Assembly (NCBI GenBank): GCA_963576565.1 | Contig: OY755038.1 | Span: forward strand, 137,241,624 to 137,305,623 | Length of the DNA stretch: 64,000 nt | Direction: 5' to 3' | From: Aspidapion aeneum | Lineage: Eukaryota; Arthropoda; Insecta; Coleoptera; Brentidae | Part shown: positions 1 through 10,342 of the stretch, in pieces | Layout: every line of letters begins with the position of its first letter | Numbering within the stretch: position 1 is the first letter of the stretch | Made by a program: the position numbers and the translations under genes | The notes under the pieces: generated by a model | Database searches by the model: none | What the model was told of the DNA's origin: nothing | Seen by the model: only the letters and a program-made list of their open reading frames with translations

Positions 1-3000
1 AGAAAATTAAATTTATTTGCATTTAAAAATGTAATCATAGTTTATATTAAGTATTTGCACAACCAACCATGACGTCCAACCTTGCAGAGAGAGATAACTA
101 CTTAAATCCTAAATTAGAATTAACAAGTAGCCATAAAAAAGTTTTAAAAAAATAAAAGAGAGACAAGAGCTTTGGCAGTGTTTAGGTCTTGTGTTTCACT
201 CCTGCGTGAGTAAAACCAAAAAAAAATAATTGCGCTTATCCTAGCTGAACTGGATTAAAATTAAAGTTAAGTTGTGTTTGTTTACCTCAGCAACCGAATA
301 GGTAAATTTATCCCTAAATGGAATGTACAACAGACTACCCATAACAAAAATCCCAAAGCTGTTATACACAGTTAACGCTAGGGTATACTCCTGCTATTGC
401 AGAACGGCTCCACTAATAAACTCCTCAAAAAAAACCCAAATCGCCGTATACAATGATTTTTCTCAAAATAGTAAATCAAAACCCACTTTAACCTGCTTAC
501 CTATCCTGAGCTTACACGAAACTTGCATTGCTTAAGGCAACATCATCCCTTAATATATAAGTGAACGCAATAAACATCGGAACAGATGTTCATGTTATAG
601 AAATCGTAAAATATGCTTAATTAAAAAAAAATCCGCTAGATAAAATTGCGTTAAATTAGACTAGTAAGGATGTTGTGTGTAATTGAAAAAAAAATGTTTA
701 AAAATTTACCGATGGTATTAAATTTTTTTTTACCGAAATAACGTCTTGGTAGGACTGCAACTCTTTAATAATCGTTAAAATGAAATTCCCAAACTTTAAA
801 CTAAATTGATTTATCAAACCATGGTAAAAAAAACCCTAGAATCGTACCGAAAGATGTCCAAAAAAAAATAAAATAAAAAAAAATTTTGGTGTCGGCCACA
901 GTAGCCCAATAATAAAAAAAAATAATTAGTGGCTCGTTAAAATTTTCAAAATATTACTCTACCCTGATAGGTGGTTTGTAGTAGGGAGAAAAAAAATTAA
1001 AACAAATGATGATGTTAAAACGCGAGGGTTCGAATTATATTTTAATTCAGAAAAAAAATATTTAAATAAACTGGTAAAACCATTGTAGGGCAAGGTACTA
1101 CTATGCACCAAGAAAAAAAAAATTGCAACAAGAAAATCAAGTTTCCTTTTTTAAAAAAAAAATATTTAAAAAAAATTTTTAAAAAAACATTTAAAAAAAT
1201 TAAAAACGATTAAGTAGGGCTGCACCTATTAGCGAACATCAATAAAAAAAATTTAATAAAATTAACACTAGAAAAATCTTATTCGAGTTATGTCATGCAA
1301 CAGTTTTTGTTCTTTTCCTTTAAAAACAGTTGTAGATTCCCTTTGCTCTCCCAAAACTGTGGCAAAGTGAGCCAGAAAAAAAAATTATTATCCGGAAAAA
1401 AAATAATTGAAAATTAAATTTACTTAAGAATCATAAGGTATAAAAAATCGTAATTGCAAAAAAAACCAATCAGTTTGGGAAAAGTTTAAAAAAATAATTA
1501 TATTTAAAAAACCAAACGATGTTAGTATATTTGTTTAAAATTATTACTTAACGAAATAAGCAATGTTAGTACTTATTTACTGTATCACTATAATAATGTG
1601 AACCTAAGTTTCAAACTTTGCACACAACTCAGTAAAGAATTATCTTGTATGCATTTTCAGAAAAAACCAATATGAAAACAATTTCAAGGTTCACCTATAA
1701 GACCGTTATGAAACTAACTTTGTCTACTCGAGTTTATATACACACAACATCCAATAAAGTAAAATTTACTGCTTAATGCATTCTCAGACCCCTATTCCTG
1801 GTGTTCACGAGATATAAAATTAAGTTGGACCCTTCTCACAACTATTAGTCAAAGCAAAATTACCAAATGTCCAAGGGCTAATGAGACCCTATCCCTACAA
1901 ATGACATTTTGAAATGCAATAGCTGGGAATAATCCTGCGTAACAACCAGACAACAAAAATCAAGAAGTCAAAACTATTACATTAATTTTAAAAGAGCATA
2001 ATAAACTCCAGGACCCAATTAAACTTTTGTTATATCAACAAAACTCGGCCTAAACCCAAAAAACTTTTTATTAGACATTTCCCCTATTTTCTAAGTATAA
2101 TGTCAATACACCCAAAAACTTCTGATTTCCATTCCAATCCCATCTGGACTCTATATATTTTTTAAACGGTCAAACGCCCCCAGGCGAAACAATATCTTAT
2201 TTCAAAGCAAGGGTGAAAATATCTTGAAGTACCCTGTGAAAATAGGACACTATTATGGAAAATTGTTCAGATCAGTGTTAACTTACTAATTCCCAACCTA
2301 GATATATCTAGTTCCCTCATATGCATGTTACTATTTTAATTTCTATCATAACTAACCAGATCACAAAACTTGTCTTTCTCCGCAAATCTGCAAAGTCCTG
2401 GAAAATGTGAGATTCAGCCTGTAGGCCAAATTTGGATGTATTTTAATTTAGCGAAAACCGAAGTTGCGAAATCCTAAAAAGATTAGTAGGAAGTCCTCGT
2501 TCAATGATTTCTGCACTCCGAACCAAACATTTCTTCCATTTCCACCCAGCTCGCGGGAGAAAAAACCCCTAATCATTGCAATATAAAAGGTAGCCAGTTC
2601 CCTTATACCCTCTACAACTATCAGATTAAAAAAAATATATGCCCTCATCAATGTTTAGTCGCATCAAAGAAAACCTATTGTTTTTAAATTTAATCTTAGG
2701 TTGAAATCATTTTAAAAAAAACCAATGATCTTAAATTTATTGTTTAACCTGAACACTTTCCCATTTATTCCACAACAGTGTATTGTAATTTAAAAATTTG
2801 CTTCATTATTTGATGACACCAGTATGAAATTATTTTAAAATTAAAAAAAAAATTAAATAAAAAAAAATTATTTCCCAATTGTCCACAACTTCCAAGTTTT
2901 CATCCCTAAATAGGTACTTTCTTAGTCTAACGCCATCCATCATTATCCAACATAACGCTTTAATTTCAGAAGCAACAAAACGAAGATGAAGTGAAAAAAC

Positions 3001-5547
3001 TAAGCAAGTGCGTTGGACGTGGAGTTCCAATGGACGCAGATGTAAGGCCCCTTTAAGTACACACCACTGTCCTGAAATGCAAACTATCTAAAAAAACTCT
3101 GAAGACTAGCAGAGCTGCCGTCGAACAAAATTTCGCATGTAATAAAAATAATTCATATTACACCAGTATCCTCAAAAACAAAACGTTTTTTATTATAAGA
3201 CCCAAACACCTAACCAATAAATCTTGTTATTTAAAACTATGATTTGGAAGTAAAAGATTTATTTATTCCTGCCTGATCAACTAAGACAAAAAAAGTTCCC
3301 CTTTTGTAACTCAAGAAGTTCCCGTTTGGTCCCCTAAAAAAAATATAACCTGTCTGGTCACCCTTTAAAACTACGACCACTATACAAACCGTTTTGACCA
3401 AAACAAGAATTCGAGAAGTTATGTTTACAGAAAAAAAAATAATCTTTTTAAGAAAAAAAACTTTAATTATTTAAAAAAAGTAAAATTTCGAAATATTTTT
3501 ACCAATTACCACCGCCCAGCATTTATATCTAGTTGAAAGTTTCTTTTAAATTTACTGACCAATTTCACGGCCTCAAAATGACATTACTTAAAAAAAATTA
3601 CTGAACTTTACAAATGAACTAAAAAAAATCAAAAAAACTTATATCTATATCTGTCTCAGTTAAACATTTCTTTTGTGGTATATCTAGTTGGGCTTCAAAT
3701 TCATTTTCTCTGTATTCAATCCGGAGCAGGCAAAACTTCTCAAGGCTCAAACATAAATGTTTGCCCTCCATTGGCCACGACCAAGCTATTGTGGCCTTAA
3801 AAAAAGTTAAAAAAATTTGGGCGCCAATTTGTGGCCTATTAAAATGCGTTGTGTGACATTTGTGGCAGCTTGAAGACGTTGCCGCCATTTTGTGACACAA
3901 CAAAACCATTGAATAATTAAACAAATATCCGGAAGCAGAACTGTATTTTCCAGCTAGGTAAAACATTGATATGCCCGGTAACTTTTATACAGTGGAGAAG
4001 GGGGGGGTTCAGAAATAAGAAAATTTTAAGTGCGCCACATTATTTAATACCAATGTTTTACAAAGAAGATCTTAAATAAAATACAGTTCAACCCAAACGT
4101 TGTAGCCAAACAATGAAATTCTATACTTCCGAGGCTTCCAGAATATTTGTGTAATTAAAAAGCCAAAAAAAAAAAATAAACAGAATAAAACTCTAAAAGA
4201 TTGAATTAAGATGACAAAACTAGAAGCACTTTACAGGTAGATGGAGTCCTTTAACAGGCCATAGTGTACCTACATCTGAGTCAGTAGTGTGAGACTCAGT
4301 TGTATAAATGATTGAAAAAAAATAAATATACTTCCAAAATTATTCTGTCATAGGGGAGATCTAGACCAAATATCTGCTGTCATCATTCTACATTGGGTAG
4401 AATGAGACAGACAGCAACCCAGTCCGAGATCCACCCCATGAAGTAGAACAATGTAACGAAACCGCTAAAAAAAAAATATAATCTCATCTCTCTTTTGTCT
4501 CCGCAAAGTTGGTCATCGGGTTGTACAAATAACACAAGAAAAATTAGTTCATCTTGTTTATTTTAAAAGGTAAAACTGGAGTATTACCAAAAACATGAAA
4601 TAGAAAAAAAATTAATGAAATGTAGTGGAACAAGTCAGGGCCTAAGTAGCAAGACAATCCAAATTTCACAAGAGAAATTGTCTTAAATAAATGAAATGAA
4701 GGAAAACTTAGTAAATACACCGCAAAACCAGGGTTATGACGTCATACCTTCTCTTGCGTTTACAAGAAATGTTGAAATTATACTGTGAAAACTTATATAT
4801 GAAAAGATTACATCTAAATTATATTAAAAAAATTTATATATGAGGAAAAAAAATTATAGTTAAGGCTTGCTCCTACCTTGGTCCTTGATTATTTTGTGTA
4901 TAAATGTGTTTTATTTTGTAAACCTGGATGTGTTGTACCAGACATCTTCTGCTACTCCACCGGTCCCAGTTCTGCCGCGCCTTCCCTGCCGACTAACTAG
5001 CACATGGTACTAGTGCAGCACATCGTGGACAAAATGTTGTTGGTTTCTTGCCCGAGCATAAAAAGGTTGTGGGATTCTTGCCCGAGCGTAGAACCCTTTC
5101 CCAGGGTTAGAACTGGCTCGTCCGGCTTCCCACCAGCGTCCAGCACCGCTGCCGATGGAATGGACAGGGCAATGCTCTTTCCGTGCAAATGGCGTAGGCC
5201 GACTTAAATCCCCCTCAAAACAGGGTGCGAGCGTCACTCCAGATTGCCTAGACACGACGGACTCACTTCCACAGTTTCTGGGATATCTCCTACAATCGCT
5301 GTAGTGCCAATCACCAAAAACAAAGGCGATCCCAGAAACTGTTGTCGACCCAGCCAAAATTCGTTAGCAAGAGAGACCAACCACTTCGTCGAGAATACCA
5401 GAATAATGAAGTCGCCGGAAACCGTTTTGTAAATTTGGTGGGGAGTGGGGACAGTAAAACGCAATACCAACCAACCAGAAAAACCCGCGATTTTCAAACT
5501 AACCAATGAGGTACAGCAATAGTTCTATACAGGTCTATAGGGGCAGC

Positions 5548-5836
5548 ACCGACCAAGTGGACATTGCAATTAGGTAAAACGTACATTGAGGTGTTGTCGG
5601 ATCTATTTCCACGGTTGGAATTTTTATAACCAGGACGTCGAGACACCCTCCATACATTTGACCGAACATTTGCCTACCGGACCCCCACCAACATATCAAG
5701 TAGAAGAAGAATAACCCGACGGACTAGAAGAAGCTCAGCATTGAAACCATCAACTGTAAAATCAATTACTGGAGATCAGGGCATGCAGCAAACCCAGGAA
5801 TATTCGAACACTCAACCAATTCCCATATGAGTAAAG
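5548..5836 (-). pseudogene. Decayed membrane-protein ORF inside LTR copy A
   Basis: The minus strand here is homologous to the intact ORF at 23398-23721. Shared peptides include ALLIWE, ECSNIPG, DFTVDGFNAELL and RSDNTS. The start codon position reads ATA, there is a stop after ...CPDLQ, and at least one frameshift and another stop follow. Copy B has lost this whole segment by a deletion with a GT microhomology at its ends. Confidence 0.6.
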
Positions 5837-6550
5837 CTATACTAAGTGTAGAATTTAGTTGTATTTTAGCTACAGTTTCAGTCACAAGTTTCCTTTGCTC
5901 TTTATATATGTTTTCTCTAAGATTCATATGGTTTGACGCCATTCTTGTAAAACATTTCTACTGTAATAAAGTTGTTTCTGAACCTGAACCCAAAAATACA
6001 CACTGAACTACTGCTAAGAAGCTCGGCACAAGAGTGTTCAGATCTTAACTCACACGATTTCGTTTATTCTTTTAGTCTTGGTTTTTATCCCTCGTTTATC
6101 TCCCATTTACAAAAGTGCATAACTCGTATTTATTTTATCCTTTCCCTATCAAATTAATAAAGATATCAAAGTGGCGGAGCCTCGGTTGTTCCTGGTCAAA
6201 CCGTGGACCTAAATATGTTTTCGTGCTGTCACAACTAGCTATGAGGTTCGGATTGTCCCAATATCCTCGAAAATAAACGTAAGGGAATGAAATGTTCATC
6301 CAAATGTTTCCTTCCTGTTACTAAAACCATTTGTGATGCGGCAACGCCGCCATTCCCCAGCATAACAGCTGTTTAACTTTATGTACGTCAAGTAAACGAC
6401 GAAACTGCAGAAATAAACAAAACAACCAAAAGTTTTATGTGATTTTCCCGAAGCCTGTGATCTTAAATTCCAATTACGATGTCCAGATAATGCGATGTGC
6501 GTAGTGTCCACAGTAATTCGATGGAATGCCTCCTTTTAAGGTAATTTCCT

Positions 6551-6562
6551 AGACACTATATA
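6551..6562 (-). promoter_or_regulatory. Possible TATA box near the 5' end of the giant LTR
   Basis: The sense strand reads GGTTATATAGTGTC about 130 bp inside the LTR. If it is used, transcription would start near 6525 and nearly the whole 8-kb LTR would be transcribed. No initiator was confirmed. The same sequence occurs in copy B at about 19250. Confidence 0.25.
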
Positions 6563-6689
6563 ACCTCCAAACCTAGCTCTATAAAATACCCTTACTTTGT
6601 GTACAGAAAGACGAATCAAAGAGCCTTGATTATTTACCTAAATAAACAAATATGTAACGTTGTCTTAAACGTAAAAATGACACGTTACA

Positions 6690-6709
6690 TAATCCCCCCC
6701 CCCAACTTC
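6690..6709 (-). other. Polypurine tract of Gypsy element 1
   Basis: On the sense strand GAAGTTGGGGGGGGGGATTA lies directly before the LTR start TGTAACG. It is 21 bp beyond the pol stop. A polypurine tract abutting a TG-starting repeat is the plus-strand priming site of an LTR retrotransposon and fixes the LTR border. Confidence 0.85.
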
Positions 6710-6730
6710 AAGACGATTAACCTAAAAAGG

Positions 6731-7972
6731 TTAATCGGAGAGGTCCGCTGCCGACTTAAGGTCTTTGGCATGCCAACTCCCTGGCAGTACTTTACCCGAT
6801 GGTTCCTGAAGCTCAAATATCCATGGAGAAATTTTATTCCTAATCACATAAGGACCAACGAATTTCGGTGCTAACTTCTTCGAGAAAAACTTCGCAGCAT
6901 CTGACAAAACATAATTTTTCTTCCAAACACGCTGACCCACAGCAAAGTTGGGTACCCTTGTACGCAAATTATACTGAACTACGTTTTTCTCTCCAGCCAC
7001 CTCTAACCTTCTCTTAACATCAGCATAGAGCTTCCGGAAACCTTCGTTCTTACTTTCAGCTGCGGATTGTACACCATTCTCTTCAGATAACAAAACTGGG
7101 TTGGAGTAATCTTTACCTGATAAACACATATTCCTACCAAAATTAACAAAGAAAGGAGACATCCTGGTTGTCTCATGGGTTGCAGTACGAATCGCGCAGG
7201 CAAGTTTATGTATTTGTTCGTCCCACTTCCTGTGGTTGTCTTTCACATAACAACATAACATGGTTTTTAACGTGCGATTCGTCCTTTCTGTTGGATTTGC
7301 TCTGGGGTGATAATACGGATTATACTGAATTTTAACCTGATAACTCTCAGCAAAACGCTTAAACTCATTACTTTTGTACTGAGGGCCATTATCACAAAGT
7401 ATCAAACGGGGTACTCCGAAGACCATAAATACTTGCTCCTCAAGATGCTTGACAACTGCTTGAGTAGGGGCTGTTCGCATTGGAAAAACTAAGGAAAACT
7501 TACTTAAATAGTCCGTCACGACGAGAATCCAGCAATTACCCTTTGTCGAACGAGGTAAAGGTCCACATAAATCAGTCGAAATAATTTCCCAAGGACGAGT
7601 TGGTTTTGGGTGAGATATCATCTGATCAGATACACCTTGTGTATCACCTTTATGAGCTGCACAGACAAAGCATTTCTTTACAAAAGTTGCCACGTCCTGG
7701 CGCATTTTTGGCCAATAATACTTTTCTGCCAGTCTGTGGAAGGTTTTATACACACCCATATGCCCTGCGGTAGGAGGATCGTGAGCTTCTCCAATAATTC
7801 TACGCCTATGATCTTTGGGGACTACCTCTTTCCAATATTCGTTAGATGGTGAAAGTTGAGGGTATTCTTGTTTGACATATTTATACAACTTATTATCAGT
7901 GTATCTCCAATTCATAAATTTTAACGGTTCGGTTTCGACCCTACGACCCTCTTTACCATCTTTTGGTACCAT
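6731..7972 (-). CDS. pol: Pol C-terminal part: integrase (Gypsy element 1)
   Basis: This is a Ty3/Gypsy integrase, which inserts the element's cDNA into chromosomal DNA. In order I see a zinc-binding HHCC-like region (HMGVYKTFHRL ... CFVCAAH), then the DDE catalytic core with STDLCGPLP, CDNGPQYKS and NPTERTNRT supplying D, D and E, then a C-terminal segment with GPYVIRNKISPWIFEL resembling the GPY/F module. The ORF is open to its stop just before the polypurine tract. It overlaps the protease-RT ORF by about 50 bp in another frame, so one indel near 7950 separates it from the rest of pol. The first residues of this ORF are probably not native. Confidence 0.92.
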   Translation of the reverse strand: MVPKDGKEGRRVETEPLKFMNWRYTDNKLYKYVKQEYPQLSPSNEYWKEVVPKDHRRRIIGEAHDPPTAGHMGVYKTFHRLAEKYYWPKMRQDVATFVKKCFVCAAHKGDTQGVSDQMISHPKPTRPWEIISTDLCGPLPRSTKGNCWILVVTDYLSKFSLVFPMRTAPTQAVVKHLEEQVFMVFGVPRLILCDNGPQYKSNEFKRFAESYQVKIQYNPYYHPRANPTERTNRTLKTMLCCYVKDNHRKWDEQIHKLACAIRTATHETTRMSPFFVNFGRNMCLSGKDYSNPVLLSEENGVQSAAESKNEGFRKLYADVKRRLEVAGEKNVVQYNLRTRVPNFAVGQRVWKKNYVLSDAAKFFSKKLAPKFVGPYVIRNKISPWIFELQEPSGKVLPGSWHAKDLKSAADLSD

Positions 7973-9897
7973 CGATCTTTAATTGCTGTTGAAACATCTC
8001 TGGGCTGCGAAATTGTATCAATCATAGGTACTGCACGAGACAACATGTCCGGGACAACTAAATCTTTCCCTTTCCGATGGATTACTTCAAAATCATATTG
8101 CTGCAGTTTTACAGACCAACGAGCAAGTCTTCCACTGGGCTCTTTTAAGCTATGAAGCCATTTTAAAATAAAATGATCTGTAATGACCTTAAATGAGATC
8201 CCCTCAATATAAGGCCGGAGCTTCTCTATCGCCCAAACCAATGCCAAACATTCTCGCTCGGTGGTCGTGTAAACACGTTCTTGCTTGGTCAAAGATCGAC
8301 TCAAATAGCATATGACTTTGTCTCCTTCAGGATAAGGTTGCGTTAAACATGCTCCTATTCCATATCCTGAGGCGTCTGTTTGAATGACAAATTCCTTGGT
8401 ATAATCTGGACATGTAAGAATCGGTGCAGTCACTAAAAGTTCCTTAATCTTAATAAATGCCTTTTCGCAGTCTGGAGTCCAATCGAACTTTTGACTTTTC
8501 ATAGTTAGGGCTGTAATCGGAGCTATTATCGCTGAAAAATTCTCTATGAAACGTCTATACCAGGATATTGTACCTACAACTCTACGAACTTCTCTGACAG
8601 TTCTTGGCCTCTGGAGCTCTAACATGGCTCTAATTTTATTAGGGTCAACTCGGATGCCTCGACGGTCCACTACGAAACCTAAATAAGTCATTTCTGGCCT
8701 ACACAGTTGGCATTTCTCCCAACTTACCGCTATCTTTGCATTCTGCAATCTTCGTAGGACTTCCTCAAGAATTCTAAGATGTTCAGAAAAGCTCTGTGTG
8801 ACAATTACGAGGTCATCGAGATATACGTACACGTAGGGGTCTAAATCGTTCCCTATGATGCTATCTATGAGTCTTTGCCAAGTTGCAGGTGCATTATGAA
8901 GACCAAATGGTAACCGCTTAAATTGGAAGAGACCTCGTCGACAGATGAATGCTGTTAGTGGCTTCGATGATTCTTCCATTGGTACTTGCCAATAAGCACT
9001 CTTAATATCTAAAGTTGACAAGTACTTAGCATCTTTCAATTTGTCAAGAGTCTCGGATACGAGTGGTAAAGGATAACTATCACGCGCCGTCACTGAGTTC
9101 AATTTGCGGTAGTCTACACAGAAACGATATTTCTTTGTGTTTTTCTTTTGTACCATTACCACTGGTGAAGCCCATGAACTACTACTACGTTCTATCACAT
9201 CCATTTTCAGCATTTCGTCGATTTCGTCATCAATAAGTTTCTGAATGACCGGTGAGACCTTATATGAACGTTGTCTTATCGGTGCTGCATCTGTTGTAAT
9301 CTTATGCTCTACCCTGTCTGTCCATCCTAGTGAGTCACCCATAATAATCCTATATTTATCTACCAATTCCTCTAGTCGTTCTGATTCATAAGGCGAAAGA
9401 GTAGTTTGTTGGTCTGAGTTTTCTAAAGAACAAATCACATCTTTATTATCGGCAAAGTGCCACTCACTAGTACTTAAGTTCGGTACTATCCCCATCGAAA
9501 TCCAAAAATCTAATCCCAAAATCAAAGTGTGCGGCAACTCAGGAACGACGACGACCTCTATTAACCTAAATTTATCCTGAACTCGCATAGGAAGCTGCAC
9601 TGTCCCAATACTACTCGTGCTTTGACCATTTGCCACAATACAACTCGTCTTCTTTGTCGTATCAAGTGAAAACCCAAACCTTTCGATGATTGACCAACCA
9701 TGATTCCCTAAAAAGGTACGTGAAGCCCCGGAATCCAACAAACCTAATAACTTATTTCCGAGCACATCCACTTCTAAATAAGGCCTTTCATCTTTACGAG
9801 CATGACTTATCACATAATCTAAAACGTACGTTAGCCTATCGGTCGATGCTTGTTCAGGCTGACTCGAAGGTCGACCACCTACGAGCGCCTGGGTCCG
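7921..9897 (-). CDS. pol: Pol N-terminal part: aspartic protease, reverse transcriptase, RNase H (Gypsy element 1)
   Basis: This is the protease-RT-RNase H part of a Ty3/Gypsy polyprotein. The protease active site is LLDSGASRTFLG. RT follows, with FCVDYRKLN, LSTLDIKSAYWQ, LPFGLHNAPATWQ and the catalytic VYLDDLVIV. RNase H begins at FVIQTDASGYGIGACL and runs through TERECLALVWAIEKLRPY. There is no good ATG. The frame is open upstream to the -1 slippery site at 9897-9903, so I infer expression as a Gag-Pol fusion and set the start there. The ORF ends at 7921 in a frame different from integrase, consistent with a single indel. Confidence 0.93.
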   Translation of the reverse strand, partial: RTQALVGGRPSSQPEQASTDRLTYVLDYVISHARKDERPYLEVDVLGNKLLGLLDSGASRTFLGNHGWSIIERFGFSLDTTKKTSCIVANGQSTSSIGTVQLPMRVQDKFRLIEVVVVPELPHTLILGLDFWISMGIVPNLSTSEWHFADNKDVICSLENSDQQTTLSPYESERLEELVDKYRIIMGDSLGWTDRVEHKITTDAAPIRQRSYKVSPVIQKLIDDEIDEMLKMDVIERSSSSWASPVVMVQKKNTKKYRFCVDYRKLNSVTARDSYPLPLVSETLDKLKDAKYLSTLDIKSAYWQVPMEESSKPLTAFICRRGLFQFKRLPFGLHNAPATWQRLIDSIIGNDLDPYVYVYLDDLVIVTQSFSEHLRILEEVLRRLQNAKIAVSWEKCQLCRPEMTYLGFVVDRRGIRVDPNKIRAMLELQRPRTVREVRRVVGTISWYRRFIENFSAIIAPITALTMKSQKFDWTPDCEKAFIKIKELLVTAPILTCPDYTKEFVIQTDASGYGIGACLTQPYPEGDKVICYLSRSLTKQERVYTTTERECLALVWAIEKLRPYIEGISFKVITDHFILKWLHSLKEPSGRLARWSVKLQQYDFEVIHRKGKDLVVPDMLSRAVPMIDTISQPRDVSTAIKDRWYQKMVKRVVGSKPNR

Positions 9898-10342
9898 TTT
9901 CCCTGACGATTACAATTACGACATTCTCTTACTGTAACCCCTGCCTGACCACACGAATAACATTGCTTACCTCTAGGTAATGCGCAACCGATTGCCATAT
10001 GCCCTGTTTGGTTGCATCTGTAACAAACAATGTCCCTGTTCGCCCTACCAGATCCAACACCCTGTAGTGGTTGTACATCCCTGTCACTTTCACTAGACTG
10101 ACCACTAGCTGGTTGCTGTCTATCTCTATCAGCTCTAGCAGCAAAATTGCTTGCTGGCTGTTGCCTATCTCTGTCAAATCTATCAGCATGATGATTTGAA
10201 TTCCGTTGGTTAGATGTCGCGGTACTTGATATTTGAATTGCACTGACTGCTGTTGGAAAATCGTCACTGTCGCTCTCTACGTCAACGTAGGCCAAGTCAG
10301 GTTCAATAGATTGGTTTTTCCTAGGTGTAAAATTTTCCTCCT
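9879..10342 (-). CDS. gag: Gag nucleocapsid region with two zinc knuckles (Gypsy element 1)
   Basis: This is the C-terminal part of Gag and binds element RNA. It contains CYRCNQTGHMAIGC, a canonical CX2CX4HX4C knuckle, and CYSCGQAGVTVREC, in which the histidine position is not conserved. Upstream is a Gln/Arg/Asp-rich linker. It has no proper start codon. It is in the -1 frame relative to the capsid ORF ending at 10343, and the open frame runs back across that stop. No X XXY YYZ motif lies at that junction, so I read it as a one-base mutation rather than programmed frameshifting. Confidence 0.85.
9897..9903 (-). promoter_or_regulatory. -1 ribosomal frameshift slippery site (gag to pol)
   Basis: The sense strand reads GGGAAAC. 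In the gag frame this is G GGA AAC, exactly the X XXY YYZ consensus for -1 frameshifting. It lies about 15 nt before the gag stop, after the second zinc knuckle. The -1 frame is open without interruption from here through protease and RT. A downstream pseudoknot was not checked. Confidence 0.85.

Larger units (their letters stand above)
1..6689 (-). repeat. Giant LTR, copy A (3' LTR of Gypsy element 1), cut by window edge
   Basis: This copy matches 11874-19388 in the same orientation. Position 1 aligns to about 11874, so its outer end lies off the window. Its inner end is exact: the sense strand starts TGTAACGTG at 6689, directly after a polypurine tract. It is AT-rich with no large ORF, and long A runs lie on the plus strand. 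Compared with copy B it lacks about 1.36 kb near 3795 (B 15695-17047) but keeps about 560 bp near 5548-6108 that B lacks, so the full LTR is about 8 kb. From about 3800 rightward A and B are nearly identical. Left of that they differ by many substitutions and indels. Confidence 0.82.

Noticed and set aside
3784..3800. The 1.36-kb gap of LTR copy A relative to B as an intron
   Set aside because: It has no GT-AG ends on either strand, and a short duplicated segment (ccaatttgtggcct) lies at the junction, pointing to recombination.
4997..5506. Cluster of overlapping ORFs on both strands in LTR copies A and B (also 18254-18764)
   Set aside because: They overlap in several frames over the exon-like segment and show no family motif. 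Their frames are not kept in copy C, so I treat them as open by chance.
5964..5970. Plus-strand AATAAA signals in the giant LTR (also near 6156 and 23848) as ends of plus-strand genes
   Set aside because: No plus-strand coding sequence leads to them, and such hexamers are expected often in AT-rich DNA.
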